From Allohahella sp002354735 (GTDB lineage: Bacteria > Pseudomonadota > Gammaproteobacteria > Pseudomonadales > Oleiphilaceae), in the NCBI RefSeq assembly GCF_047946665.1, contig NZ_CP172312.1:248001-312000 (forward strand): DNA of 64,000 nucleotides, given 5' to 3'. The first letter of the stretch is position 1. Each line of letters opens with the position of its first letter. The position numbers and the translations under genes are program-made. The notes below the pieces were generated by a model that had not been told where the DNA came from, ran no database searches, and was given only the letters and a program-made list of their open reading frames with translations. Shown in pieces: positions 17,553 through 26,276 of the stretch.

Positions 17553-18608
17553 TCAAACCGGCGCGCAGACCTTGGGCGGATGTCCGCTCAAGACATAGGC
17601 GAGGTCGCACAGAAGCTGCTCGATAGGCAATGGATTAGCTTTTTTCACTGCGGCGTCACAGAGGCAAGCCAACTGATGAGCCTGTTTTAGCCTGGCTGGA
17701 CGAAGTCGCGTCACGTGCTGCTTGTAAGCCTGCTGCCGAAAACGTGCAACTCCCGCCTGCTGGCATGCATCCTGGAAACTGCTACCCGCCGCCTGCGCCC
17801 GAACGATCTTGGCCAGCACCCTGAGTTCTCTGCTGAGTGACCAAAGCAATATCGGGTCGGCCACATTTTCGCTGCGCAGATGCAGAACAATGGAAATGGC
17901 TTTTTCACCTTTGCCTTCAAGGCAGGCGTCGGTCAGATCGAAGACCGTATAGCGACTACTGTCGCTGATCGCATCGGCGATGTGGCGTTCGTCGATCTGG
18001 TTCTTGCCGTGCAGCAGGCTCAGCTTCCTGAGCTCCTGGTCTGCGGCCAAAAGGTTACCGTCGATATACTGCTGCAACAGGGTCAATGCCGGAGCCGTCA
18101 GGTGCAGACCAGCCTGATTCGCCCGCCGCGCCAGCCAGCTGGCCAAGCCATCTGACTTCATTGGCCAGATCGGCACATGTGCCTGGGACTGTTCGAACTG
18201 CTTGAACCATTTGGTATTGAGGGTCTTGGCTTCGATTCGATCCGAGAGGATTAGAACGAAGGTATCCGCTGGGGGCCGCTCTAGCCAGCTCAGCAGCACT
18301 TTTCTGCCAGCATCGCTCGGCAGAGCGATCAAGTGAAGCTGCAGGATGCTCTGTTCAGCGAACAGGGAGGCCGTTTCGAACTGTTGGGCCAGTCCGTTCC
18401 AATCGAAATCTGCGCCGATCTGAAAGACCTGGCGTTGATTAAACCCAAGCTCTCGGCATTGAGCACGAACTTCATCGGCTGCTTCATTCCGAAAGAGGGG
18501 CTCATCGCTGCTGATCCAGACCGCCCACAGCGAACTGTCCGCCAGACCGTGGCCCTGGCGGAACTGCTTGTCGAAATGTGCCTTTATCCCTTCCGGTTTC
18601 AGACGCAT
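17553..18608 (-). CDS. holA: DNA polymerase III subunit delta
   Basis: 351 residues; the delta subunit opens the beta clamp within the clamp-loader complex. It fits by length and pattern: an N-terminal RLKPEGIKAHF start, ALPSDAGRK-type turns and SDRIEAKTLNTKWFKQFE, then AGLHLTAPALTLLQQYIDGNLLAADQEL, the family's 'dGN-l-a-a-q-E' helix. It lies directly after lptE and leuS, the conserved gammaproteobacterial order. Confidence 0.93.
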   Translation of the reverse strand: MRLKPEGIKAHFDKQFRQGHGLADSSLWAVWISSDEPLFRNEAADEVRAQCRELGFNQRQVFQIGADFDWNGLAQQFETASLFAEQSILQLHLIALPSDAGRKVLLSWLERPPADTFVLILSDRIEAKTLNTKWFKQFEQSQAHVPIWPMKSDGLASWLARRANQAGLHLTAPALTLLQQYIDGNLLAADQELRKLSLLHGKNQIDERHIADAISDSSRYTVFDLTDACLEGKGEKAISIVLHLRSENVADPILLWSLSRELRVLAKIVRAQAAGSSFQDACQQAGVARFRQQAYKQHVTRLRPARLKQAHQLACLCDAAVKKANPLPIEQLLCDLAYVLSGHPPKVCAPV

Positions 18609-18624
18609 GAGGCGTTATCCGTGA

Positions 18625-19188
18625 TCAGGGTGCGAATATCTGCAGAATGGCATTCCGATCACTGTAGAGTGAAAGCCGTAGCATCAGCTCTGCCGAAAGT
18701 TGCTGATCCAGATCCTCGATAATCTGTTCTTCCTCTTTTTCCTTACCCAGCACACTGAGTTCGTCATATCGATAGACTTGCGACTGCACAAGCTGCGTCG
18801 GCGGAATGAGTGTGGCGCCCAGATCGGTAAGAGAGAACTCCACAAGACGCGCAACCTGGAATTCAGCGGCAATAGCGTTATTGGAAATACTCACCGCGCG
18901 GCGGTCGGTCCGCACTTCACCAATGATGAGGGTCGGCAGTCGATCCGAGTCGGTTGCAATCGTGACTCCGGCTTCGGTGAGCTGTCGATCGACGACGTCA
19001 CAGAAGTTGGAGTCTATCGCCTGTGCGCAAACCAGATTCATGGCCCGCAGACCATCGGGGAGCACGATATTGCCCCTTGGTCTGAAACCACAGCCCGTAG
19101 CCACGATCACGCTGACGACGAGCAAGAGGACTCCAAGAGGCTTAAGTGTCCCCTGTAAAGCCTCTTTTGCAGGACTAGCGAACGACAA
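18625..19188 (-). CDS. lptE: LPS-assembly lipoprotein LptE
   Basis: 187 residues; LptE plugs the LptD barrel and helps deliver LPS to the outer membrane surface. The N-terminus is a lipoprotein signal with the lipobox VATGC and the family start GCGFRPRG after Cys33. The frame overlaps the end of leuS by 14 bases and its first start is a TTG; TTG or GTG codons further in are alternatives, so the exact start is uncertain. It sits between leuS and holA as in E. coli. Confidence 0.92.
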   Translation of the reverse strand: MSFASPAKEALQGTLKPLGVLLLVVSVIVATGCGFRPRGNIVLPDGLRAMNLVCAQAIDSNFCDVVDRQLTEAGVTIATDSDRLPTLIIGEVRTDRRAVSISNNAIAAEFQVARLVEFSLTDLGATLIPPTQLVQSQVYRYDELSVLGKEKEEEQIIEDLDQQLSAELMLRLSLYSDRNAILQIFAP

Positions 19189-21796
19189 TGTTGACCAGCC
19201 TCTGTGGCACGACGATGGTCTTCACGATTGACTTGCCTTCAATAAACTTCTGCACATTTTCGTTAGCGAGCGCCGTGGCGATGATCGCTTCGTTATCGGC
19301 GCTTGCAGCACAGTCCATTTCGCCTCGTCGCTTGCCGTTGACCTGAATAGCCAACGTAAACACATCCCGCACCAGCGCCTTCGGGTCCGCTTTCGGCCAG
19401 GCGGCGTCCAGGATCCTGTCCTCATGCCCAAGTGCCTGCCAGAGAACATGACAGATATGGGGCGTAATTGGCGCAAGTGCCAACACTGCTGTTTCAAGCG
19501 CTACCCTGAGCACAGCCTGAGCCTGCTCAGTATCGGCAGCCAGCTTGTTAGCTTCGTTCAGAAGCTCCATGACCGCAGCGATGGCTGTGTTGAAGGTGAG
19601 CCGGCGGCCGAAGTCGTCGGACACTTTTTCAATCGTCTCATGTGTCTTGCGATAGAGGTTACGTTCAGCTTCGGCCAAGGCGTTGACATCGATGGCGACG
19701 GCCTTATCGCTGCCAGTGGCCTCGGTAAAGCTGCGAACCTGCTTCCAGAGTCTGCGCAGGAAGCGGTGAGCGCCTTCGACACCGGTATCGGACCATTCGA
19801 GCGACTGCTCTGGCGGCGCTGCGAACATGGTGAACAGACGTACCGTATCTGCGCCGTACTGATCGATGAGGGTCTGTGGGTCGACACCGTTGTTCTTCGA
19901 CTTGGCCATTTTCTCACGGCCGCCGTGTTCTACCGGCTGACCGTCTGACATCAGCACATAGCCGCTCACCCTGCCATCGTCGGTCAATACTGGCTGAACT
20001 TCAGTCGGGTTGAAAAAGACCTTCTTGCCGTCGTCCATCGTGCGATAGAAAACATCGGCGATGACCATGCCCTGGCAGAGCAGACGCGAGAAGGGTTCAT
20101 CTGAATTGACCAAGCCCTCATCCCGCAAAAGTTTATGGAAGAAGCGGGCATACAGCAGGTGCAGAATGGCGTGTTCGATGCCACCGATGTACTGGTCGAC
20201 CGGTAGCCAGTAGTTGGCCGCTTCGGGCTCGAGCATGGCAGTCTCGGACTTCGGTGAGCAGTAGCGCGCGAAGTACCAGGACGACTCCATGAAGGTATCG
20301 AAAGTATCTGTCTCACGTAACGCAGGCTCTCCGCCGCTGACCGTTTTCGCCCACTCGGGATCGGCCTTGATCGGACTCTTGACGCCACTCATGGTCACAT
20401 CTTCAGGCAATACGACTGGCAGCTCGTCGAGCGGAACGATGCGTTCCTCACCAGACTCTGTGGTCACCATGGGGATGGGTGCACCCCAGTAACGCTGGCG
20501 GGAGACGCCCCAGTCGCGCAGTCGGTAGTTGACTCGTTTCCGGCCTTTGCCCTGCGCTTCCAGCGCCTTCGCGACAGCTTCGAAAGCTTCGGCTGTCGTA
20601 AGACCAGTGAACTCGCCCGAGTTGATGGTGATGCCATGCGAGGTATAGGCATTCAGCTGGATGTCGATTTCAGCGGAATCGTTCTCCAGCGGCGCGATGA
20701 CCTGGGTGATGGGTAGACCATACTTGCGGGCGAACTCATGATCGCGCTCGTCATGGGCAGGCACCGACATGACTGCACCCGAGCCGTAATCCATGAGCAC
20801 GAAATTGGCGACCCATACGGGGACCAACTCACCGGTGAATGGATGGATTGCTTTGATATCAGTTTCGACACCAAGCTTTTCCATCGTGGCCAGCTCGGCT
20901 TCGGCAGTCTTGGTATTAATGCAGGACTGAATGAAGTCGCTGACGCGAGTGCAGGTCTCGGCAGCTTCCTGAGCGAGCGGATGCTGTGCAGCAATGGCAA
21001 TGTAGGTTGCACCCATGATGGTGTCTGGACGCGTGGTGTAGACCTCAATTTCTTCGTCGCGGTCTTTCAGGCTGAATCTGAACTCAACACCCTCAGAGCG
21101 GCCTATCCAGTTCCGCTGCATGGTGCGAACCTGGTCGGGCCAGTGCTCGAGCTTGTCGAGGTCGTTCAGTAGCTCTTCAGCGTAGGCTGTTATTTTGATG
21201 AACCACTGCGGGATCTCACGGCGTTCGACCAGGGCGCCAGACCGCCAGCCGCGACCGTCGATGACCTGTTCGTTGGCGAGTACCGTGCCATCGACTGGAT
21301 CCCAGTTCACTGTGGACATTTTTTTGTACACCAGGCCCTTTTCATACAGGCGGGTAAAGAACCACTGCTCCCACTTGTAATAATCAGGCTTGCAGGTGGC
21401 GACTTCGCGCGACCAGTCATAGCCGAAGCCAAGTGCCTGCAGCTGACCCTTCATATAGGCGATGTTTTCGTAGGTCCAGCGTGCTGGCGGCACGTTGTTT
21501 TTCAGTGCGGCATTCTCGGCGGGCAGACCGAATGCGTCCCAGCCCATGGGCTGAAGGACATTCTTGCCGAGCATCCGCTGGTAGCGGGAAATCACGTCGC
21601 CGATGGTGTAATTGCGGACGTGGCCCATATGCAGCTTGCCGCTGGGGTAGGGGAACATCGAAAGGCAGTAATACTTTTCTTTGGTCTTGTCCTCATTGAC
21701 CTGAAAACAGGCTTCCTTCTCCCAGATTGTCTGTACGTCCTGTTCGACCGCCTGGGGATGATAGTGTTCTGGTATCAGTTCTGGCATGGCTGGCAT
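19175..21796 (-). CDS. leuS: Leucyl-tRNA synthetase
   Basis: About 873 residues from ATG 21796; the open frame runs 23 codons further to 21865, but that segment does not look like the family's N-terminus. Class I signature HIGH appears as PSGKLHMGHVRNY; the editing domain has GSGAVMSVPAHDERDHEFA; the KMSKS loop reads EKMAKSKNNGVDPQ, with Ala in place of the first Ser. The C-terminal anticodon-binding region ends in the leucine-specific domain (FTLAIQVNGKRRGE). Confidence 0.97.
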   Translation of the reverse strand: MPAMPELIPEHYHPQAVEQDVQTIWEKEACFQVNEDKTKEKYYCLSMFPYPSGKLHMGHVRNYTIGDVISRYQRMLGKNVLQPMGWDAFGLPAENAALKNNVPPARWTYENIAYMKGQLQALGFGYDWSREVATCKPDYYKWEQWFFTRLYEKGLVYKKMSTVNWDPVDGTVLANEQVIDGRGWRSGALVERREIPQWFIKITAYAEELLNDLDKLEHWPDQVRTMQRNWIGRSEGVEFRFSLKDRDEEIEVYTTRPDTIMGATYIAIAAQHPLAQEAAETCTRVSDFIQSCINTKTAEAELATMEKLGVETDIKAIHPFTGELVPVWVANFVLMDYGSGAVMSVPAHDERDHEFARKYGLPITQVIAPLENDSAEIDIQLNAYTSHGITINSGEFTGLTTAEAFEAVAKALEAQGKGRKRVNYRLRDWGVSRQRYWGAPIPMVTTESGEERIVPLDELPVVLPEDVTMSGVKSPIKADPEWAKTVSGGEPALRETDTFDTFMESSWYFARYCSPKSETAMLEPEAANYWLPVDQYIGGIEHAILHLLYARFFHKLLRDEGLVNSDEPFSRLLCQGMVIADVFYRTMDDGKKVFFNPTEVQPVLTDDGRVSGYVLMSDGQPVEHGGREKMAKSKNNGVDPQTLIDQYGADTVRLFTMFAAPPEQSLEWSDTGVEGAHRFLRRLWKQVRSFTEATGSDKAVAIDVNALAEAERNLYRKTHETIEKVSDDFGRRLTFNTAIAAVMELLNEANKLAADTEQAQAVLRVALETAVLALAPITPHICHVLWQALGHEDRILDAAWPKADPKALVRDVFTLAIQVNGKRRGEMDCAASADNEAIIATALANENVQKFIEGKSIVKTIVVPQRLVNIVVR

Positions 21797-21865
21797 GTGC
21801 TCTGCTTGATCCGCGTGGCCGGCTATTCTACCTGTATTGATCGGCTTGTCACCAGCCGTTGGCAA

Positions 21866-23485
21866 TCACTGGCGTCTGGCGCGCAGACTTGAGCCGACAA
21901 TGAGCAGGGCGCTTAGGAACAGAATCGGTAGTGACCCGGATCTGGCAAAGGGCGTAGCACCCTGTCGAGGCTGGACCTCGCCTCTGAGTACACCAGTTTC
22001 GAATTGCGCCAAGCGGTCCTGGATAATGCCGTCTGCGCCGATGATGGCTGTGACGCCGTTGTTGGTGCCACGCAGAAATGGCTTCTGCTGTTCCAGCGCA
22101 CGCATGCGGGCGATCTGAAGGTGCTGTAAAGGCCCGATGGAACGTCCGAACCATGTATCGTTACTGACCGTGATCATCAGGTCAGTATCGGCGGCCTGAT
22201 TGGCGACAAAATCAGGGTAAACTACTTCGTAGCAGATGAGGGCTGCGACGGAGTAGGGCTGGCCGCCAGCACTGAGCTGCATCGTCAATGGAGACTGATC
22301 AGGACGTCCTGGCCGCATATCGGACATGGGCAGATTGAAAAAGTCGATGAGACCTCGCAGCAACGACTGCATCGGCACATACTCTCCGAATGGGACCAGC
22401 CTTTGCTTGTCATAGCGCCCCTGCGCCTTCCCAAGGCCGATAAAACTGTTGTGAACCTGTATTTCACCCTCGTCACCTTCGCTGACGGTCAGGATGCCGG
22501 TAAAGAACGCGGTATTCTCTGAATCTGCTCGTCTCGCGAGTTGATCCAGGAGAGAGACGGCCTGATGTTCGTACAAGGGCAGCGCGGTTTCGGGCCAGAG
22601 TATGATGTCGGCATCCCAGAGTGGCGCGGTCATATCGAGATATGTCCGGACGATATTGTCACGTTCTGAAGATTTCCACTTCAGCGCCTGAGCAATATTG
22701 GGCTGAACGAGTGCAGCCGTCAGTGCCGGCCCGTTCGCTGTCGTCCACTGCACGGTGCTGAGTCCATAGCCACTCAGTACCAGGGCAAGTACGATTCCGG
22801 TAAAAGCGTAGGCAGGCCATCTGGCGCTGCGGATCTGAGGCTGATGGTCCGCCATGTCCGGCTTTTTTTTCGTTCGCTCGAGAAGCTCTTGAACTATAAG
22901 CGCCAGCACCAGGGCCATCAGCAAAATGAGCAGCGAACAGGCATAAACACCAGCAACAGGTGCCCAGCCGGCCATCCAGCCGCCTGTACTGGCTGAGGGC
23001 AGCGCCTCCCCGAGTAGAAGCCAGGGAAAGCCGCTCAACAGCCATGCCCTTACCCATTCAAAAAGTACCCAGACTGCGGCGAATATCAATCCGCCGAGTA
23101 ATACCTGGCGCGTGGGCAAGATACGATCGAGCCTGGCATATCTGAAAGATAATCCAAGCAGGAGGAACTGCAGCACGAAAAACAGGGCGAGGAGGGCGGT
23201 AAACAGCAGTGTTAGCCCACCAGCCAGCGTGGGCGAGGCATTCCCGTAGTCATGAATGCTGAAATAGACCCAGGACACGCCCACGGTAAAAAAGCCGAAA
23301 CCGAGGCACCAGCCTGCCAGTGCGAACTGTTTCAAGCTGCGGGTCGCCAGCGAAGGCAGCATGCAGAATGCCAGGGCGAACAGCGGGTAGGGCAGCCAAA
23401 CCAGGTCGAAGGGCGCAAATGTGAAAGGCAAGAACCCGCCGACTAGTAGCCAGGGGAGGTAGTGGCGGACAAAGTGAGCGAGCAT
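21866..23485 (-). CDS. lnt: Apolipoprotein N-acyltransferase
   Basis: About 539 residues from ATG 23485; TTG 23497 would add four. Lnt attaches the third acyl chain to outer membrane lipoproteins in the inner membrane. Several N-terminal membrane helices are followed by a nitrilase-like domain with the catalytic Glu in LWPETALP, Lys in YDKQRLVPFGEYVP and Cys in LICYEVVYPD. Between corC and leuS, as in the conserved miaB-phoH-ybeY-corC-lnt cluster. Confidence 0.95.
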   Translation of the reverse strand: MLAHFVRHYLPWLLVGGFLPFTFAPFDLVWLPYPLFALAFCMLPSLATRSLKQFALAGWCLGFGFFTVGVSWVYFSIHDYGNASPTLAGGLTLLFTALLALFFVLQFLLLGLSFRYARLDRILPTRQVLLGGLIFAAVWVLFEWVRAWLLSGFPWLLLGEALPSASTGGWMAGWAPVAGVYACSLLILLMALVLALIVQELLERTKKKPDMADHQPQIRSARWPAYAFTGIVLALVLSGYGLSTVQWTTANGPALTAALVQPNIAQALKWKSSERDNIVRTYLDMTAPLWDADIILWPETALPLYEHQAVSLLDQLARRADSENTAFFTGILTVSEGDEGEIQVHNSFIGLGKAQGRYDKQRLVPFGEYVPMQSLLRGLIDFFNLPMSDMRPGRPDQSPLTMQLSAGGQPYSVAALICYEVVYPDFVANQAADTDLMITVSNDTWFGRSIGPLQHLQIARMRALEQQKPFLRGTNNGVTAIIGADGIIQDRLAQFETGVLRGEVQPRQGATPFARSGSLPILFLSALLIVGSSLRARRQ

Positions 23486-23522
23486 TAGGCGTTTCAACTT
23501 GTGGCTATGGCGCGGTACCGAC

Positions 23523-24389
23523 TCAGCTCATCTCGGCCTGACGGGTAAATTGCATGAGACGAATCTGACGATTATCCGAGTTCAGGATCTTCACCATAAA
23601 GTCACCGAACGCGATACTCTCGCCGCGCTTGGGCAATCGGCCGAAGCGATGGACAACGAGGCCCCCGATAGTATCGTACTCATCTTCGTCGAGTTCGAGC
23701 CCGAAGTATTCATTGAAGTCTTCGATCGGCGTGAGTGCCTTGACCACGAACTGACTGTCGTCACGACGCTTGATGAAGCCTTCCTCGTCGAAATCATGTT
23801 CGTCTTCGATGTCACCGACGATCTGCTCGAGAACGTCTTCAATGGTGACGAGACCGGCAACACCGCCATATTCATCAACTACAATGGCCATGTGGTTGCG
23901 GTTGGTCTTGAAGTCCTTGAGCAATTGATTCAGTCGCTTGCTCTCAGGTACAAAAGAAACCGGTCTGAGCTGATTGATGACCTGAGCACGGGTAAGCTCA
24001 CCTTTGAGGGCTAATGGAAGTAGATCCTTGGCCAGCAGGATGCCCACCACATCGTCCCTTGACTCCCCGATGACCGGATAACGGCTGTGCGCTGCATCGA
24101 GTATCTCCTCAAGATAGTCCTCTGGCGAGGCCGAGGCCTTGATCACGATCATCTGTGCTCTGGGCACCATGACTTCTCGGACCTGCATGTCTGTGACCTG
24201 CATGGCGCCTTCGATGAGGCCCAGTGACTCGGTATCGATGATCTGTCTTGATTCTGCAGCGCGAAGGATTTCGAGCAGCTCTGACTTATCCTGGGGTTCT
24301 GCTGAAAAAGCAGCTGAAAGCTTGCTTATCCAGCTTCTTGCGGGGCTGTCCATGTGCGACTTTGACTGTTCCGGCTCGGGATCCGTCAT
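23523..24389 (-). CDS. corC: CorC-type CBS-domain protein (YbeX)
   Basis: 288 residues. Two CBS domains (about 70-190; MVPRAQMIVI, SRYPVIGESRDDVVGIL, NHMAIVVDEYGGVAGLVTIEDVLEQIVGDIEDEHD) are followed by a transporter-associated CorC/HlyC domain with GGLVVHRFGRLPKRGE. There is no membrane domain, as in E. coli YbeX, which is linked to magnesium/cobalt resistance and 16S rRNA processing. Next to ybeY, lnt and phoH in the usual order. Confidence 0.93.
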   Translation of the reverse strand: MTDPEPEQSKSHMDSPARSWISKLSAAFSAEPQDKSELLEILRAAESRQIIDTESLGLIEGAMQVTDMQVREVMVPRAQMIVIKASASPEDYLEEILDAAHSRYPVIGESRDDVVGILLAKDLLPLALKGELTRAQVINQLRPVSFVPESKRLNQLLKDFKTNRNHMAIVVDEYGGVAGLVTIEDVLEQIVGDIEDEHDFDEEGFIKRRDDSQFVVKALTPIEDFNEYFGLELDEDEYDTIGGLVVHRFGRLPKRGESIAFGDFMVKILNSDNRQIRLMQFTRQAEMS

Positions 24390-24489
24390 AAAATTTCGGT
24401 CAACTCTCTCTTATGTGACTGGTACGTACCGCATTGGTAAAACTACCGATACGGGATCAGAATAATCAAAAATGCGGGCGAGGAACAGA

Positions 24490-25041
24490 TTATTCTTCTG
24501 GCCTTGGCTTTACCTGAGCGTCAGCATCTACGTCCTGGTAGGGGTCGGCAATGCCTAACGCTGCCAGCAGCTCGACCTCAATGGCCTCCATTACCTCAGC
24601 CTCATCAGCCTCAATATGGTCGTGGCCGAGTAAATGCAAGAGGCCATGGATGACGATATGCATCCAGTGGTGTTCCAGCAACTTCTGCTGCTCCAAGGCC
24701 TCCTGCTCGAGGACTTCAGGACAGATGAAAATGTCACCGAGCTCGGCCTGTGCGGCAGCCAGTGCTTCTGGAGGTAGGCCTTGAGGCGGGTCGAAAGGGA
24801 AAGACAGGACGTTGGTGGGCTTATCCTTGCCTCTGTACTGGCTGTTGTAAGCCTGCATGTCTTCTGAGTTCAACAACTGAATTGACAGCGACCACTCGTG
24901 AGCGGTCTCGCCAGCTGAATGATTGCCGGCCAGCACGGCTGCGACGATCGGGCGCAGCCCATCGGCACTGACAAACTCCGGTAAGGCGGTTGCGGTCGAA
25001 CCTGCGCGCAGATCCTCAAAGCCCAGATCGATGGTGGTCAT
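24490..25041 (-). CDS. ybeY: Endoribonuclease YbeY
   Basis: 183 residues from ATG 25041, which overlaps the phoH stop by one base (TGATG). YbeY is a metal-dependent RNase involved in 16S rRNA 3' maturation and ribosome quality control. The zinc motif is HGLLHLLGHDH, and RGKDKPTNVLSFPF is the other family landmark. The C-terminus is about 20 residues longer than in E. coli and acidic. Confidence 0.95.
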   Translation of the reverse strand: MTTIDLGFEDLRAGSTATALPEFVSADGLRPIVAAVLAGNHSAGETAHEWSLSIQLLNSEDMQAYNSQYRGKDKPTNVLSFPFDPPQGLPPEALAAAQAELGDIFICPEVLEQEALEQQKLLEHHWMHIVIHGLLHLLGHDHIEADEAEVMEAIEVELLAALGIADPYQDVDADAQVKPRPEE

Positions 25042-26276
25042 CAATGTGGCTGACCATCCGAGGACGGGGTTTTCGGCCTTGGCCGTGCTGGAGGCTGCGG
25101 GCCACTGCGCTTGAAGCGGCTGGGACGCTGTAGCTCGCTGCTCGGGTCCTTGGGTGCGGCTGACTCGCCGAGCTTGTCGAACTTGTCGTAGGCATCAACA
25201 ATGCGTTGAACGAGCGGATGGCGTACGACGTCACGACTGGCAAAGCGGGTGACGGCAATGCCGTCCACTTCGCTCAGGACATCCAGGCTATGCACGAGGC
25301 CAGAGGGCGTGTTCCTCGGCAGATCCACCTGGGTCAAATCGCCGGTGATGACTGCCGTTGAACCGAAGCCGATGCGTGTCAGGAACATTTTCATCTGCTC
25401 GCGCGTCGTGTTCTGACTCTCGTCAAGTATGACGAAGGCATTATTGAGTGTACGACCCCGCATGAAAGCCAAGGGTGCGACTTCAATGAGCCCCTTCTCC
25501 ATCAGGCGGGCCACCTGCTCGAAACCCATCATGTCATAGAGCGCGTCGTAAAGAGGGCGCAGATAAGGATCCACCTTCTGAGCCAGGTCGCCCGGCAGGA
25601 AGCCGAGCTTCTCACCGGCCTCGACCGCCGGCCGGACCAGCATGATCCTGCGCACCTGCTCACTGGTGAAGGCTTCAACGGCGCAGGCGACCGCGAGATA
25701 GGTCTTGCCCGTACCTGCTGGCCCTACACCAAAGTTGATGTCACAACTTCGAATCGACTTGACGTAGCTGCTTTGATTCGAGCCTCTCGGCTTTACGTGC
25801 AACTTTGGGGTTCGAATGGCAGCAGCAAGCTCGCGGTCCTGGGTATCGTCATCATCGGGTGACGAGTCCAGGCGATGGCGGTCGCGGACCTCCTGTATCA
25901 ACAGATGCACCTCTTCGCCGCCGAGTTCGAAACGCGAGCTGGTCTGCTTGTAGAGTCGCTTCAGCAGCTCTTCAGCTGCTTTGACCCGGGCACGCTCACC
26001 ACGAATGGCGAACTGGTTGCCCCGATGGCTGATCGATACCCGCAGCCGGTTCTCGATATGACGAATATGTTCATCGAACTGGCCGCAGAAGTTTCGCAGC
26101 TTTGCGACATTGTCAGGCTCGAGCGAGATGGTGACAACGATGTCTTTTGCTTCTGAGCCGGTTACAACGGCTGAATCAGGCCTGGTAATAGGCAGTCTCC
26201 GTGGTGGGTTGAACGCTGCTCGTCGATGCGATGTCTGCCGAAGGCGCAGCAGGGCGTAAGCCTTCAGGTAGACCAA
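25041..26276 (-). CDS. ybeZ: PhoH-like ATPase (YbeZ)
   Basis: PhoH family NTPase with Walker A GPAGTGKTYLA and Walker B FVILDESQNTT, preceded by a KH-like N-terminal domain (LRVSISHRGNQFAIRG). YbeZ partners with YbeY. The family usually starts about ten residues before ISLEPDN, but no ATG, GTG or TTG exists there; the first usual start in frame is TTG 26276, giving a 411-residue product that overlaps miaB by 101 bases. An ATT codon preceded by GGAG at about 26190 is an unusual alternative. The body of the gene is certain, the start is not. Confidence 0.9.
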   Translation of the reverse strand: MVYLKAYALLRLRQTSHRRAAFNPPRRLPITRPDSAVVTGSEAKDIVVTISLEPDNVAKLRNFCGQFDEHIRHIENRLRVSISHRGNQFAIRGERARVKAAEELLKRLYKQTSSRFELGGEEVHLLIQEVRDRHRLDSSPDDDDTQDRELAAAIRTPKLHVKPRGSNQSSYVKSIRSCDINFGVGPAGTGKTYLAVACAVEAFTSEQVRRIMLVRPAVEAGEKLGFLPGDLAQKVDPYLRPLYDALYDMMGFEQVARLMEKGLIEVAPLAFMRGRTLNNAFVILDESQNTTREQMKMFLTRIGFGSTAVITGDLTQVDLPRNTPSGLVHSLDVLSEVDGIAVTRFASRDVVRHPLVQRIVDAYDKFDKLGESAAPKDPSSELQRPSRFKRSGPQPPARPRPKTPSSDGQPH

